64,000 nt of DNA, from NCBI RefSeq assembly GCF_900106975.1, contig NZ_FNNU01000001.1:556260-620259 (forward strand), in the 5' to 3' direction. A program made the translations under genes and the position numbers. Positions 18,297-26,661 of this stretch are shown here, in pieces; position 1 is the first letter of the stretch; every line of letters begins with the position of its first letter. Source of the DNA: Pseudomonas kuykendallii. GTDB taxonomy: Bacteria; Pseudomonadota; Gammaproteobacteria; Pseudomonadales; Pseudomonadaceae. Under the pieces are notes generated by a model. That model saw nothing but the letters and a program-made list of their open reading frames with translations, did not search any database and was not told the DNA's origin.

Positions 18297-19874
18297 GTGC
18301 GCCGCGCCATTCTATCCCTGCTGTTCTGCCCGTTGCTGGCGAACGCCGCCACCCTCGCCGTGTGCACCGAAGCCAGTCCGGACGGCTTCGACGTGGTCCA
18401 GTACAACTCGCTGACCACCACCAACGCCTCGGCCGACGTGCTGATGAACCGCCTGGTGGAGTTCGATGCCGAGAAAGGCACCCTGGTGCCGAGCCTGGCG
18501 ACGCACTGGGAAGTTTCTGCCGACGGCCTGAGCTACCGCTTCACGCTGCGCGACGACGTGAAGTTCCACAGCACCGACTACTTCACCCCGAGCCGCACGC
18601 TGAACGCCAGCGACGTGCTGTTCAGTTTCCGCCGCATGCTCGACCCCGAGCATCCCTGGTACAGGACCGCGCCGGCCGGCTACCCGCACGCCCAGTCGAT
18701 GCAGTGGCCGAGCCTGGTGGAACGCATCGAGTCCAGCGACCCGCACAGCGTGATGATCGTCCTCAAGCATCCGGACGCAACCTTCCTCGCCACCCTGAGC
18801 ATGGGTTTCGCCTCCATCTATTCCGCCGAGTACGCCGCCCAGCTGATGGCCGCCGGTACGCCGGATAAGCTCAACAGCCAGCCGATCGGCAGCGGCCCGT
18901 TCATCCTCAAGCGCTACCAGAAGGATTCGGCGGTGCGCTACATCGCCAACCCGGACTACTTCGCCGGCAAGCCGGTGGCCGATGCGCTGATCTTCGCCAT
19001 CACCCCGGACGCCAACGTGCGCCTGCAGCGCCTGCGCCGCAACGAGTGCCAGATCGCCCTGTCGCCGAAACCGCAGGACGTGCGCGAGGCGCAGGCCGAC
19101 GCCAAGCTGAAGGTGATCGAGACGCCCGCCTTCATGACCGCCTTCGTCGCGTTGAACAGCCAGCATCCGCCGCTGGACCAGGCCAAGGTGCGCCAGGCGA
19201 TCAACCTGGCGTTCGACCGGCAGAGCTACCTGAAGGTGGTCTTCGAGGGCAGCGCGACGGCCGCCAGCGGCCCCTATCCGCCGAACACCTGGAGCTACGC
19301 CAAGGACCTGCCGGGGTATGCCTACGATCCCCTGCAGGCGCGCCAGCTGCTGGCCGAGGCCGGCCTGGGCAACGGTTTCAAGACGACGATCTGGACCCGC
19401 CCCTCCGGCAGCCTGCTCAACCCCAACCCCGGTCTCGGCGCGCAGATGCTCCAGGCCGACCTGGCCAAGGTCGGCATCCAGGCCGAGATCCGCACGCTGG
19501 AATGGGGCGAGCTGATCCGCCGCGCCAAGGCCGGCGAGCACGATCTGCTGTTCATGGGCTGGGCTGGCGACAACGGCGATCCGGACAACTTCCTCACCCC
19601 GCAGTTTTCCTGCGCGTCGGTGCAATCCGGGCTCAACTTCGCGCGCTATTGCGATCCACGCCTGGACGGGCTGATCGGCGACGGCAAGCGCACCTCCGAC
19701 CAGACCGAGCGCAGCGCGCTGTACCGGCAGGCGCAGCAGTTGATCCAGGAGCAGGCGCTGTGGCTGCCGCTGGCGCACCCGACCGCCAGCGCGCTGGTAC
19801 GCGCCGATGTCGAGGGTTACCGGGTCAGCCCGTTCGGGAGGCAGGACTTCGCGAACGTGAAAGGCGGGCGCTGA
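18297..19874 (+). CDS. ABC transporter substrate-binding protein, peptide/opine type (DppA-like)
   Basis: 525 residues of the SBP_bac_5 family with a signal peptide (residues 1-17, LLANA). These periplasmic proteins bind di- or oligopeptides and hand them to ABC permeases; the conserved LVPSLATHWEVSADGLSYRF and GPFILKRYQKDSAVRY blocks are present. No permease or ATPase gene is adjacent, so it must work with a transporter elsewhere, as orphan Dpp-type binding proteins do in Pseudomonas. The start is GTG at 18297 with GGAG six bases upstream. Confidence 0.88.
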   Translation: MRRAILSLLFCPLLANAATLAVCTEASPDGFDVVQYNSLTTTNASADVLMNRLVEFDAEKGTLVPSLATHWEVSADGLSYRFTLRDDVKFHSTDYFTPSRTLNASDVLFSFRRMLDPEHPWYRTAPAGYPHAQSMQWPSLVERIESSDPHSVMIVLKHPDATFLATLSMGFASIYSAEYAAQLMAAGTPDKLNSQPIGSGPFILKRYQKDSAVRYIANPDYFAGKPVADALIFAITPDANVRLQRLRRNECQIALSPKPQDVREAQADAKLKVIETPAFMTAFVALNSQHPPLDQAKVRQAINLAFDRQSYLKVVFEGSATAASGPYPPNTWSYAKDLPGYAYDPLQARQLLAEAGLGNGFKTTIWTRPSGSLLNPNPGLGAQMLQADLAKVGIQAEIRTLEWGELIRRAKAGEHDLLFMGWAGDNGDPDNFLTPQFSCASVQSGLNFARYCDPRLDGLIGDGKRTSDQTERSALYRQAQQLIQEQALWLPLAHPTASALVRADVEGYRVSPFGRQDFANVKGGR

Positions 19875-19884
19875 GCGGCGCCGA

Positions 19885-20799
19885 TCAGAGCGCTTCGGCG
19901 CGGATCGAGACGCCCATCTCGTGGGTCGCCTCCGGCGCCAGGACGATGCAGTCGTCCATGACGTTGGCGGTTTCGATGCAGAGCATCCGCTGCCAGGCGT
20001 CGTCGGCGAACTGCGAGAGCCGTGCGGCCTTGTCGATCCACGGGTTCCACAGCACGGCCGAATCCGACCCGCTGGCCTGCAGCACGATGCGCCGCTGCCA
20101 GGCCGGGTCGACGATGCTCAGCGTCGGCGGCAGGTCCAGGTAGATGCGGTCGGTCTCGCCAGTGAAGCGCAGCGCGCCCTCCTGGCGGCGCGCCTGCCAG
20201 TTCTCCAGCGTCTCGATGTAGCGGCGCCCTTCGAGCCCCTCGACGCGGACCTGATGAATATCGCCGACCGCGAAGTAGCTGTGCAGCGCCTGGCTGAACG
20301 CCACCGGCTCGCGACCCAGGTTGGTGGTGCTCAGGCTGATACTCAGGCGCGTGTCGAGGCGAACGGCAAGCTTCAGCTCCAGGGCATGCGGCCAGCCGAG
20401 CAGGCCGTCCTCGGCGGCGTCGAGGATGAATTCGATGGACACGCCATCGTCCTCGTCGGCAATGTTCAGCAACTGCCAGTCACGCGCGCGCACCTCGCCA
20501 TGCGCCGGCGCCGGCGTATCGGCCTGGCGCATCGCCTGCACTTCGGCAGGGTTGCGCGCCAGGTCGCCGAACCACGGCCAGCACACCGGCACACCGCCAC
20601 GCACCGACTGGCCGCGGGTGAACGCGGCGTCCTCGCTGAGCCAGATCAGCGGGCGTCCGCCGGCCGGGGTGTAGGCGAGCACCTGGGCGCCCTGTTCGGC
20701 GATCAGCAGCTCGGCGCCGTCGGCGCCGCGAATCTGCCAGCAGGCGAGGTCGCCACGCTCGATGCGTTCGATGTGTGCGCTGCGGGAGGCCAGGGCCAT
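19885..20799 (-). CDS. D-hexose-6-phosphate mutarotase (YeaD-like)
   Basis: 304 residues of the aldose-1-epimerase superfamily, YeaD branch. It interconverts alpha and beta anomers of glucose 6-phosphate. The catalytic His is in LHSYFAVGDI and the Glu in CIETANV near the C-terminus; GGVPVCWPWFGD is a family signature. ATG at 20799 has GGAGA upstream. Convergent with the peptide-binding protein, 10 bases apart. Confidence 0.88.
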   Translation of the reverse strand: MALASRSAHIERIERGDLACWQIRGADGAELLIAEQGAQVLAYTPAGGRPLIWLSEDAAFTRGQSVRGGVPVCWPWFGDLARNPAEVQAMRQADTPAPAHGEVRARDWQLLNIADEDDGVSIEFILDAAEDGLLGWPHALELKLAVRLDTRLSISLSTTNLGREPVAFSQALHSYFAVGDIHQVRVEGLEGRRYIETLENWQARRQEGALRFTGETDRIYLDLPPTLSIVDPAWQRRIVLQASGSDSAVLWNPWIDKAARLSQFADDAWQRMLCIETANVMDDCIVLAPEATHEMGVSIRAEAL

Positions 20800-20890
20800 G
20801 CGGGAATCTCCGAAAAAACGTCGCCAGAATGGCGGACAGGCCGCGGCACCGACGCGAGGGGCGACGACGCGCGGCAGGTGAAGAAAGGGC

Positions 20891-21292
20891 TCAGCGGCGC
20901 GGCGGTACCGGGCGGGTGCGCCCGCTGCCATCGATGGCGACGAAGACGAACACCGCCTCGGTGACCTTGCGCCATTCGCTGGAAAGCGGGTCGTCGCTCC
21001 ACACCTCGACCAGCATCTGGATCGAGCTGCGCCCGACTTCCAGGGCCTCGGTATAAAAGGAGAGCTGCGCGCCGACGGCCACCGGAACCAGGAACGCCAT
21101 GCGGTCGATGGCTACGGTGGCGACACGGCCGCCGGCGACCTTGCTCGCCATGGCGGTGCCGGCGAGGTCCATCTGCGCGACCAGCCAGCCACCGAAGATG
21201 TCGCCGAAACCGTTGGTTTCGCGCGGTAGAGCGGTTATCTGCAAGGCCAGGTCACCCTGGGGGGTGAGGTTTTCTTCTTCGATCTCGATCAT
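20891..21292 (-). CDS. acyl-CoA thioesterase, YciA-type hotdog
   Basis: 133 residues, one hotdog domain. The signature GDIFGGWLVAQMDLAG (residues about 30-45) places it with YciA/BACH hexameric acyl-CoA thioesterases, which hydrolyse acyl-CoA to free acid and CoA; the conserved Asp is in this block. An inverted repeat (CTCTCAATT / AATTGGAGAG at about 21310-21333) lies in its leader. It probably forms a small operon with the mutarotase gene 91 bases downstream. Confidence 0.88.
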   Translation of the reverse strand: MIEIEEENLTPQGDLALQITALPRETNGFGDIFGGWLVAQMDLAGTAMASKVAGGRVATVAIDRMAFLVPVAVGAQLSFYTEALEVGRSSIQMLVEVWSDDPLSSEWRKVTEAVFVFVAIDGSGRTRPVPPRR

Positions 21293-21619
21293 TGCCTGGA
21301 AGCCTCAGCCTCTCAATTATTGGAATTGGAGAGACGCGGTTTAAGTGGGGAATTCCGCAAAGACCCCGTCGGATCACGATGACGCGGTTCTGTGCCGCTC
21401 GCCGGACGGACGATCTTTGCGCAATGCCCCCGGCGACGCGCGCCGGGACGGGCGGCGCTGCCGTGCCGGCAGTATATCGGCGGATGCGTCGAGCGACGAC
21501 CGCAGGGTTCCGCTTTTCGCGAGGCGCCCCGCAAAAGCTGTGTCGATGTGTCGCAATTTGCTAGAGTCCGCGGCTGCGGCGGCTCAACGCCGCGGCCTTC
21601 CACGAGATACAACACCGCC
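21293..21619. other. intergenic region between divergent thioesterase and MFS genes
   Basis: 327 bases without a supportable gene. It holds the stem-loop at 21310-21333 and, toward the MFS gene, a GC hairpin (CCGCGG...CCGCGG about 21567-21598) next to a GCTAGAGT -10-like element at about 21560. No tRNA or small ORF with a ribosome-binding site was found. Confidence 0.4.
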
Positions 21620-22927
21620 ATGCATGCCCTGCCTACCGGTTCCGCGCCGGTGACGCGCCCGTTGACCCGCAACGACTACAAGACGCTCGCCCTCTCCGCC
21701 CTTGGCGGCGCGCTGGAATTCTACGATTTCATCATCTTCGTGTTCTTCGCCACCGTGGTCGGCAAATTGTTCTTCCCCGCCGACATGCCCGAGTGGCTGC
21801 GCCTGCTGCAGACCTTCGGCATCTTCGCCGCCGGCTACCTGGCGCGCCCGCTGGGCGGCATCGTCATGGCGCACTTCGGCGACCTGCTCGGGCGCAAGCG
21901 CATGTTCACCCTGAGCATCTTCCTGATGGCGGTGCCGACGCTGCTGATGGGCCTGCTGCCGACCTACGCGCAGATCGGCATCCTCGCGCCGCTGGCGCTG
22001 CTCCTGCTGCGGGTGATCCAGGGCGCGGCGATCGGCGGCGAAGTGCCGGGCGCCTGGGTGTTCGTCGCCGAGCACGTGCCGCGGCGCAACGTCGGCTACG
22101 CCTGCGGCACCCTGACCTCGGGCCTGACCGCGGGCATCCTGCTCGGCTCGCTGATGGCGACGCTGATCAACAGCCTCTACAGCGCCGAGGACATCGCCGC
22201 CTGGGCCTGGCGCGTGCCCTTCGTCATCGGCGGCGTGTTCGGCCTGTTCTCGGTCTACCTGCGCCGCTGGCTGCACGAAACCCCGGTGTTCGCCGAACTG
22301 CAGCAACGCAAGGCGCTGGCCGACGAACTGCCGCTGAAGACCGTGCTGCGCGGCCATCGCCGCGCGGTGGCGATCTCCATGCTGCTGACCTGGGTGCTTT
22401 CCGCCGGCATCGTAGTGGTGATCCTGATGACCCCCAGCGTGCTGCAGAGCGCCTACGGCTTCGACGCCGCCCAGGCGCTGAAGGCCAACAGCCTGGCCAT
22501 CGTCATGCTCAGCCTCGGTTGCATCGCCGCCGGCGCGCTGGCCGACCGCGTCGGCGCCGGGAAGGTGTTCGTCGTCGGCAGCCTGCTGCTGGCCGCCAGT
22601 TCCTGGACTTTCTACAGCCAGTTGCACGCCCACCCGGACCTGCTGTTCCCGCTCTACGCGCTGACCGGCCTGTGCGTCGGCACCATCGGCGCCGTGCCTT
22701 TCGTGATGGTCAACGCCTTCCCCGCCGCCGTCCGCTTCACCGGGCTGTCGTTCTCCTACAACCTGGCCTACGCGATCTTCGGCGGGCTGACGCCGATGAG
22801 CGTCGCGCTGTTGCTCAAATACAGCCCGCTCGGCCCGGCCTACTACGTGCTGGCACTGTGCGGCCTGGGCCTGGCGCTGGGTCTCTACCTGCTCGACGCC
22901 GAGCGCTGGCAAGCCACCCCGCACTGA
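21620..22927 (+). CDS. MFS metabolite:H+ symporter (MHS family)
   Basis: 435 residues, about 12 membrane segments. The N-terminal SALGGALEFYDFIIFVFF and the loop motif GDLLGRKRMF (residues about 85-94) are typical of MHS symporters (ProP, ShiA, KgtP, citrate carriers), which import carboxylates or compatible solutes with protons. Substrate cannot be read from sequence. The ATG at 21620 gives the family N-terminus; an upstream in-frame extension to 21392 has none. Directly upstream of pstS, as in PAO1 by memory. Confidence 0.85.
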   Translation: MHALPTGSAPVTRPLTRNDYKTLALSALGGALEFYDFIIFVFFATVVGKLFFPADMPEWLRLLQTFGIFAAGYLARPLGGIVMAHFGDLLGRKRMFTLSIFLMAVPTLLMGLLPTYAQIGILAPLALLLLRVIQGAAIGGEVPGAWVFVAEHVPRRNVGYACGTLTSGLTAGILLGSLMATLINSLYSAEDIAAWAWRVPFVIGGVFGLFSVYLRRWLHETPVFAELQQRKALADELPLKTVLRGHRRAVAISMLLTWVLSAGIVVVILMTPSVLQSAYGFDAAQALKANSLAIVMLSLGCIAAGALADRVGAGKVFVVGSLLLAASSWTFYSQLHAHPDLLFPLYALTGLCVGTIGAVPFVMVNAFPAAVRFTGLSFSYNLAYAIFGGLTPMSVALLLKYSPLGPAYYVLALCGLGLALGLYLLDAERWQATPH

Positions 22928-22979
22928 TCGCCAGGTGCCGCGCCGAGGCCCGCCACGCGCGGCCTCGGCGTTTCTGCGA

Positions 22980-23035
22980 CGGTCATTCAATTGTCATAAA
23001 CCTTTCATAGAGTGTTCATACGGCCTGCCGATACT
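22980..23035 (+). promoter_or_regulatory. PhoB-activated promoter of pstS (four Pho half-sites)
   Basis: Four heptamers repeat every 11 bases: CGGTCAT (22980), TTGTCAT (22991), CTTTCAT (23002), TGTTCAT (23013). Ten bases after the last comes GATACT (23030-23035) as -10. This is the standard geometry in which tandem PhoB dimers replace the -35. Confidence 0.9.
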
Positions 23036-23075
23036 GGCCCCCGTTCGACCCACACTGGAATGCTAGGAGCAAGGC

Positions 23076-24044
23076 ATGAAACTGAATCGTCTAATGGCGG
23101 CCCTGACCTTCGTCGCCGCTGGCGTAGGCACCGCAAGCGCGTTCGCCGCGATCGACCCGGCGCTGCCCACCTATGAGAAAACCTCCGGCGTGTCCGGCAA
23201 CCTGTCCAGCGTCGGTTCCGACACCCTGGCCAACCTGATGACCCTGTGGGCCGAGAACTACAAGAAGTTCTACCCCAACGTGAACATCCAGATCCAGGCC
23301 GCCGGTTCCTCCACCGCGCCGCCGGCACTCACCGAAGGCACCTCCAACCTGGGCCCGATGAGCCGTCAGATGAAGGACGCCGAGATCCAGGCCTTCGAAG
23401 AGAAGTACGGCTACAAGCCGACCGCCGTTCCGGTCGCGATCGATGCGCTGGCCGTGTTCGTGCACAAGGACAACCCGATCAAGCAACTGACCATGCAGCA
23501 GGTCGATGCGATCTTCTCCAGCACCCGCCTGTGCGGCGAGCCGAAGGAGATCAAGTCCTGGGGTGAAACCGGCCTGACCGGCGAATGGGCGAACAAGCCG
23601 ATCCAGCTGTTCGGTCGCAACTCGGTATCCGGCACCTACGGTTACTTCAAGGAAGAAGCGCTGTGCAAAGGCGACTTCAAGTCCAACGTCAACGAGCAGC
23701 CGGGTTCGGCCTCGGTGGTGCAGTCGATCTCCAGCACCCTGAACGCCATCGGTTACTCGGGCATCGGCTACAAGACCTCCAGCGTCCGCGCCGTTCCCCT
23801 GGTCAACAAGAAGGGTGAGCTGGAAGAAGCCAACGAAACCAACGCCCTGTCCGGCAAGTACCCGCTGGCGCGCTTCCTCTACGTCTACGTGAACAAGGCG
23901 CCGAACAAGCCCCTGGCGCCGCTGGAAGCGCAGTTCCTGAAGATGGTCCTGTCCAAGCAGGGTCAGGAAGTGGTGGTGAAGGACGGCTACATCCCGCTGC
24001 CGGCCAAGGTGGTCGAGAAGGCCCTGAAGGACGCCGGCCTGTAA
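23076..24044 (+). CDS. pstS: phosphate ABC transporter, substrate-binding protein PstS
   Basis: 322 residues with a signal peptide (residues 1-24, SAFA). Phosphate-binding segments are visible: [32 protein letters not shown] and [13 protein letters not shown]. It captures inorganic phosphate in the periplasm and delivers it to PstCAB. AGGAGC lies upstream of the ATG. It is followed by a stem-loop and a second Pho box before pstC, so it can be made in excess over the membrane parts. Confidence 0.97.
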   Translation: MKLNRLMAALTFVAAGVGTASAFAAIDPALPTYEKTSGVSGNLSSVGSDTLANLMTLWAENYKKFYPNVNIQIQAAGSSTAPPALTEGTSNLGPMSRQMKDAEIQAFEEKYGYKPTAVPVAIDALAVFVHKDNPIKQLTMQQVDAIFSSTRLCGEPKEIKSWGETGLTGEWANKPIQLFGRNSVSGTYGYFKEEALCKGDFKSNVNEQPGSASVVQSISSTLNAIGYSGIGYKTSSVRAVPLVNKKGELEEANETNALSGKYPLARFLYVYVNKAPNKPLAPLEAQFLKMVLSKQGQEVVVKDGYIPLPAKVVEKALKDAGL

Positions 24045-24086
24045 CGGGCGCGCGGCGACCGCAAGGCGCCCGTCGTGCCTGACGAA

Positions 24087-24113
24087 GCCCGCTGCTCCTC
24101 CGGGGTGGCGGGC
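24087..24113 (+). terminator. stem-loop between pstS and pstC
   Basis: GCCCGC at 24087-24093 pairs with GGCGGGC ending at 24113 around a GC-rich loop; no T-run follows. Likely a partial terminator or a 3' stabiliser of pstS mRNA. Confidence 0.5.
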
Positions 24114-24119
24114 ATCGTC

Positions 24120-24164
24120 ATGTCAGCACCTTGTCATCTATCTGTCACAGAAGACGGCTAGATT
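24120..24164 (+). promoter_or_regulatory. second Pho box, promoter of pstC
   Basis: ATGTCAG (24120), TTGTCAT (24131) and CTGTCAC (24142) repeat every 11 bases, with TAGATT (24159-24164) ten bases after the last as -10. pstCAB-phoU can therefore be induced by phosphate starvation independently of pstS. Confidence 0.85.
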
Positions 24165-24214
24165 GAAGACCCTCGCAACAAGCGGCCCTGTTCGCAGCGC
24201 CCCGAGAATTCCTC

Positions 24215-26497
24215 ATGAATGACCTGGCCAACAACAGCATGAGCGCCCAATCGAACGGCCTGAGGCTGGATTTCAACACCCCCGCCCAGCAACGCAAACG
24301 GCGCGTTCGCGCGTTCAAGGACCGGCTCACCCGCTGGTACGTGTCGATCGGTGGCCTGGCCGTGCTCGGCGCCATCACGCTGATCTTCTTCTACCTCGCC
24401 CACGTGGTGCTGCCGATCTTCGCCGGCGCCGAGCTGAAGCCGCTGAAAGCGCAGCAGCCCGCCTGGCTGGCCGCGCAGAACGACGCGCTGCTGCTCGCCG
24501 TGGAAGAGCAGAACAAGGTGGCGATGCGCCTCGATCGCGCCGGTCAGGTACAGTTCTTCACCCTCAAGGACAGCGCGCCGCTGAACCGCGTGCAGCTGCC
24601 GCTGCCGGCGGGCGCCAGCATCACCTCGGTGAGCCAGGACCAGCCCGGCAGCCACCGCGTGCTGCTCGGCCTGTCCAACGGCCAGGTGCTGGTGTTCACC
24701 CACACCTACCCGGTGACCTACCCGGACAACGTCAAGACCATCACGCCGACGCTGCAGTACCCGTTCGGCGAGGCGCCGATCGTGCTCGACCCACAGGGCC
24801 GCGCGCTGGAGCACGTGGCGCTCAGCGAGAACGGCGACACGTTGATGCTCGCCGGCTCCACCGGCGCCGAACTGAGCCTGCTGTCGATCAGCCGCGAAGA
24901 GAACCTGATGACCGGCGAGGTCAGCCAGGACGAGACGCGCATCGGCCTGCCGCAGATCGCCGAGCCGATCAAGGCGCTGGTCATCGACCCGCGCCAGCAG
25001 TGGCTCTACGTGATCAACGGCAAGGCCACCGCCGACGTCTTCGACCTGCGCAGCAAGAGCCTCAACGGCCGCTACGCGATGCTCAAGGGCGACGCCGAAG
25101 TCAGCACCCTCAGCCCGCTGCTCGGCGGTACCTCGCTGCTGGTCGGCGACAGCAAGGGCGGCATCGCCCAGTGGTTCATGGTCCGCGACGGCGACGGCAA
25201 ATCGGTGCTGACGCACATCCGCGACTTCAGCCTCGGCGAAAAACCGATCACCCAGATCGTCCCCGAGGAACGTCGCAAAGGCTTCATGGCGCTGGACGCC
25301 GACGGCATGCTCGGGATTTTCCACAGTACCGCGCACCGCACCCTGCTGGTCGAGCGGGTCGCCGACGGCCCGACCCACGCCGCGCTGTCGCCGCGCGCTT
25401 CGCGCCTACTGGTGGAGTCCAACGGACAGCTGCAACGCTTCGTGGTCGACAACCCGCACCCGGAAGTGTCCTGGAGCGCGTTGTGGAGCAAGGTCTGGTA
25501 CGAGAACTACGACGAGCCGCGCTACGTCTGGCAGTCGACCTCGGCCAACAGTGATTTCGAGCCCAAGCTGAGCCTCGCCCCGCTGACCTTCGGCACCCTG
25601 AAGGCGGCCTTCTACGCGATGATCCTCGCCGCCCCGCTGGCGATCTGCGCAGCCATCTATACCGCCTACTTCATGGCCCCGGCGATGCGCCGCAAGGTCA
25701 AGCCGGTGATCGAGCTGATGGAAGCGCTGCCGACGGTGATCCTCGGCTTCTTCGCCGGGCTGTTCCTCGCGCCCTATGTCGAAGGGCACCTGCCGGGCAT
25801 CTTCAGCCTGCTGTTGCTGACGCCGGTCGGCGTCCTCCTCGCCGCCTACCTGTGGAGCCGTCTGCCGGAGAAAGTCCGCCTGGCGATTCCCGAGGGCTGG
25901 GAAGCGGCGCTGCTGATCCCGGTGATCCTCGGCGTCGGCGCGCTGTCGCTGGGCATGAGCGGGCACCTGGAGAACTGGCTGTTCGGCGGCGACATGCGCC
26001 ACTGGCTGTCCAACGACCTCGGCATCGCGTTCGACCAGCGCAACGCCCTGGTGGTCGGCCTGGCGATGGGCTTCGCGGTGATCCCGAACATCTTCTCGAT
26101 CGCCGAGGACGCCGTGTTCAGCGTGCCGAAAAGCCTAACCTTCGGCTCCCTCGCCCTCGGCGCGACGCCCTGGCAGACCATGACCCGCGTGGTGATCCTC
26201 ACCGCCAGCCCGGGGATCTTCTCAGCGCTGATGATCGGCCTCGGCCGCGCGGTGGGCGAGACCATGATCGTGCTGATGGCCACCGGCAACACGCCGATCA
26301 TGGACATGAACATCTTCGAGGGCCTGCGCACCCTGGCGGCCAACACCGCGGTGGAAATGCCCGAATCCGAAGTGGGCAGCTCGCACTACCGGGTGCTGTT
26401 CCTCGCCGCGCTGGTGCTGCTGAGCTTCACCTTCGTGATGAACACCCTGGCGGAAGTGATCCGTACCCGCCTGCGCAAGAAGTACGCCTCGCTATAG
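24215..26497 (+). CDS. pstC: phosphate ABC transporter, permease PstC (extended form)
   Basis: 760 residues, more than twice E. coli PstC. Residues 1-55 hold one membrane segment, about 60-460 form a large periplasmic beta-rich insertion, and the last 270 carry the classical permease domain with the EAA loop (ALGATPWQTMTRVVILTASPG, split here as ALGATPWQTM and VVILTASPG). The extension is usual in Pseudomonas PstC. It forms the channel with PstA. Downstream of its own Pho box. Confidence 0.95.
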   Translation: MNDLANNSMSAQSNGLRLDFNTPAQQRKRRVRAFKDRLTRWYVSIGGLAVLGAITLIFFYLAHVVLPIFAGAELKPLKAQQPAWLAAQNDALLLAVEEQNKVAMRLDRAGQVQFFTLKDSAPLNRVQLPLPAGASITSVSQDQPGSHRVLLGLSNGQVLVFTHTYPVTYPDNVKTITPTLQYPFGEAPIVLDPQGRALEHVALSENGDTLMLAGSTGAELSLLSISREENLMTGEVSQDETRIGLPQIAEPIKALVIDPRQQWLYVINGKATADVFDLRSKSLNGRYAMLKGDAEVSTLSPLLGGTSLLVGDSKGGIAQWFMVRDGDGKSVLTHIRDFSLGEKPITQIVPEERRKGFMALDADGMLGIFHSTAHRTLLVERVADGPTHAALSPRASRLLVESNGQLQRFVVDNPHPEVSWSALWSKVWYENYDEPRYVWQSTSANSDFEPKLSLAPLTFGTLKAAFYAMILAAPLAICAAIYTAYFMAPAMRRKVKPVIELMEALPTVILGFFAGLFLAPYVEGHLPGIFSLLLLTPVGVLLAAYLWSRLPEKVRLAIPEGWEAALLIPVILGVGALSLGMSGHLENWLFGGDMRHWLSNDLGIAFDQRNALVVGLAMGFAVIPNIFSIAEDAVFSVPKSLTFGSLALGATPWQTMTRVVILTASPGIFSALMIGLGRAVGETMIVLMATGNTPIMDMNIFEGLRTLAANTAVEMPESEVGSSHYRVLFLAALVLLSFTFVMNTLAEVIRTRLRKKYASL

Positions 26498-26503
26498 ATA
26501 CAC

Positions 26504-26551
26504 GGCCGGCCACGCCGGCCCGCTGATGGCCCTCGCCCCTCGGGGAGAGGG
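26504..26551 (+). repeat. two stem-loops between pstC and pstA
   Basis: GGCCGGC-CAC-GCCGGCC at 26504-26520 is a perfect 7-bp hairpin. It is followed by CCCTCGCCCC / GGGGAGAGGG at 26530-26551, the palindrome with a CTCGGGGAG core that recurs in intergenic DNA of many GC-rich proteobacteria. No T-run, so readthrough into pstA is expected. Confidence 0.6.
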
Positions 26552-26661
26552 TGCCCGCAGGGCGGGAGAACGCGCTCAGACCCGCAGGGGTGCTGGCTTC
26601 TCCCCGATGAATGCACTGCACGGCGCGACGTCGCCGGGCGAAACGAACGAAGGTACGAGCG

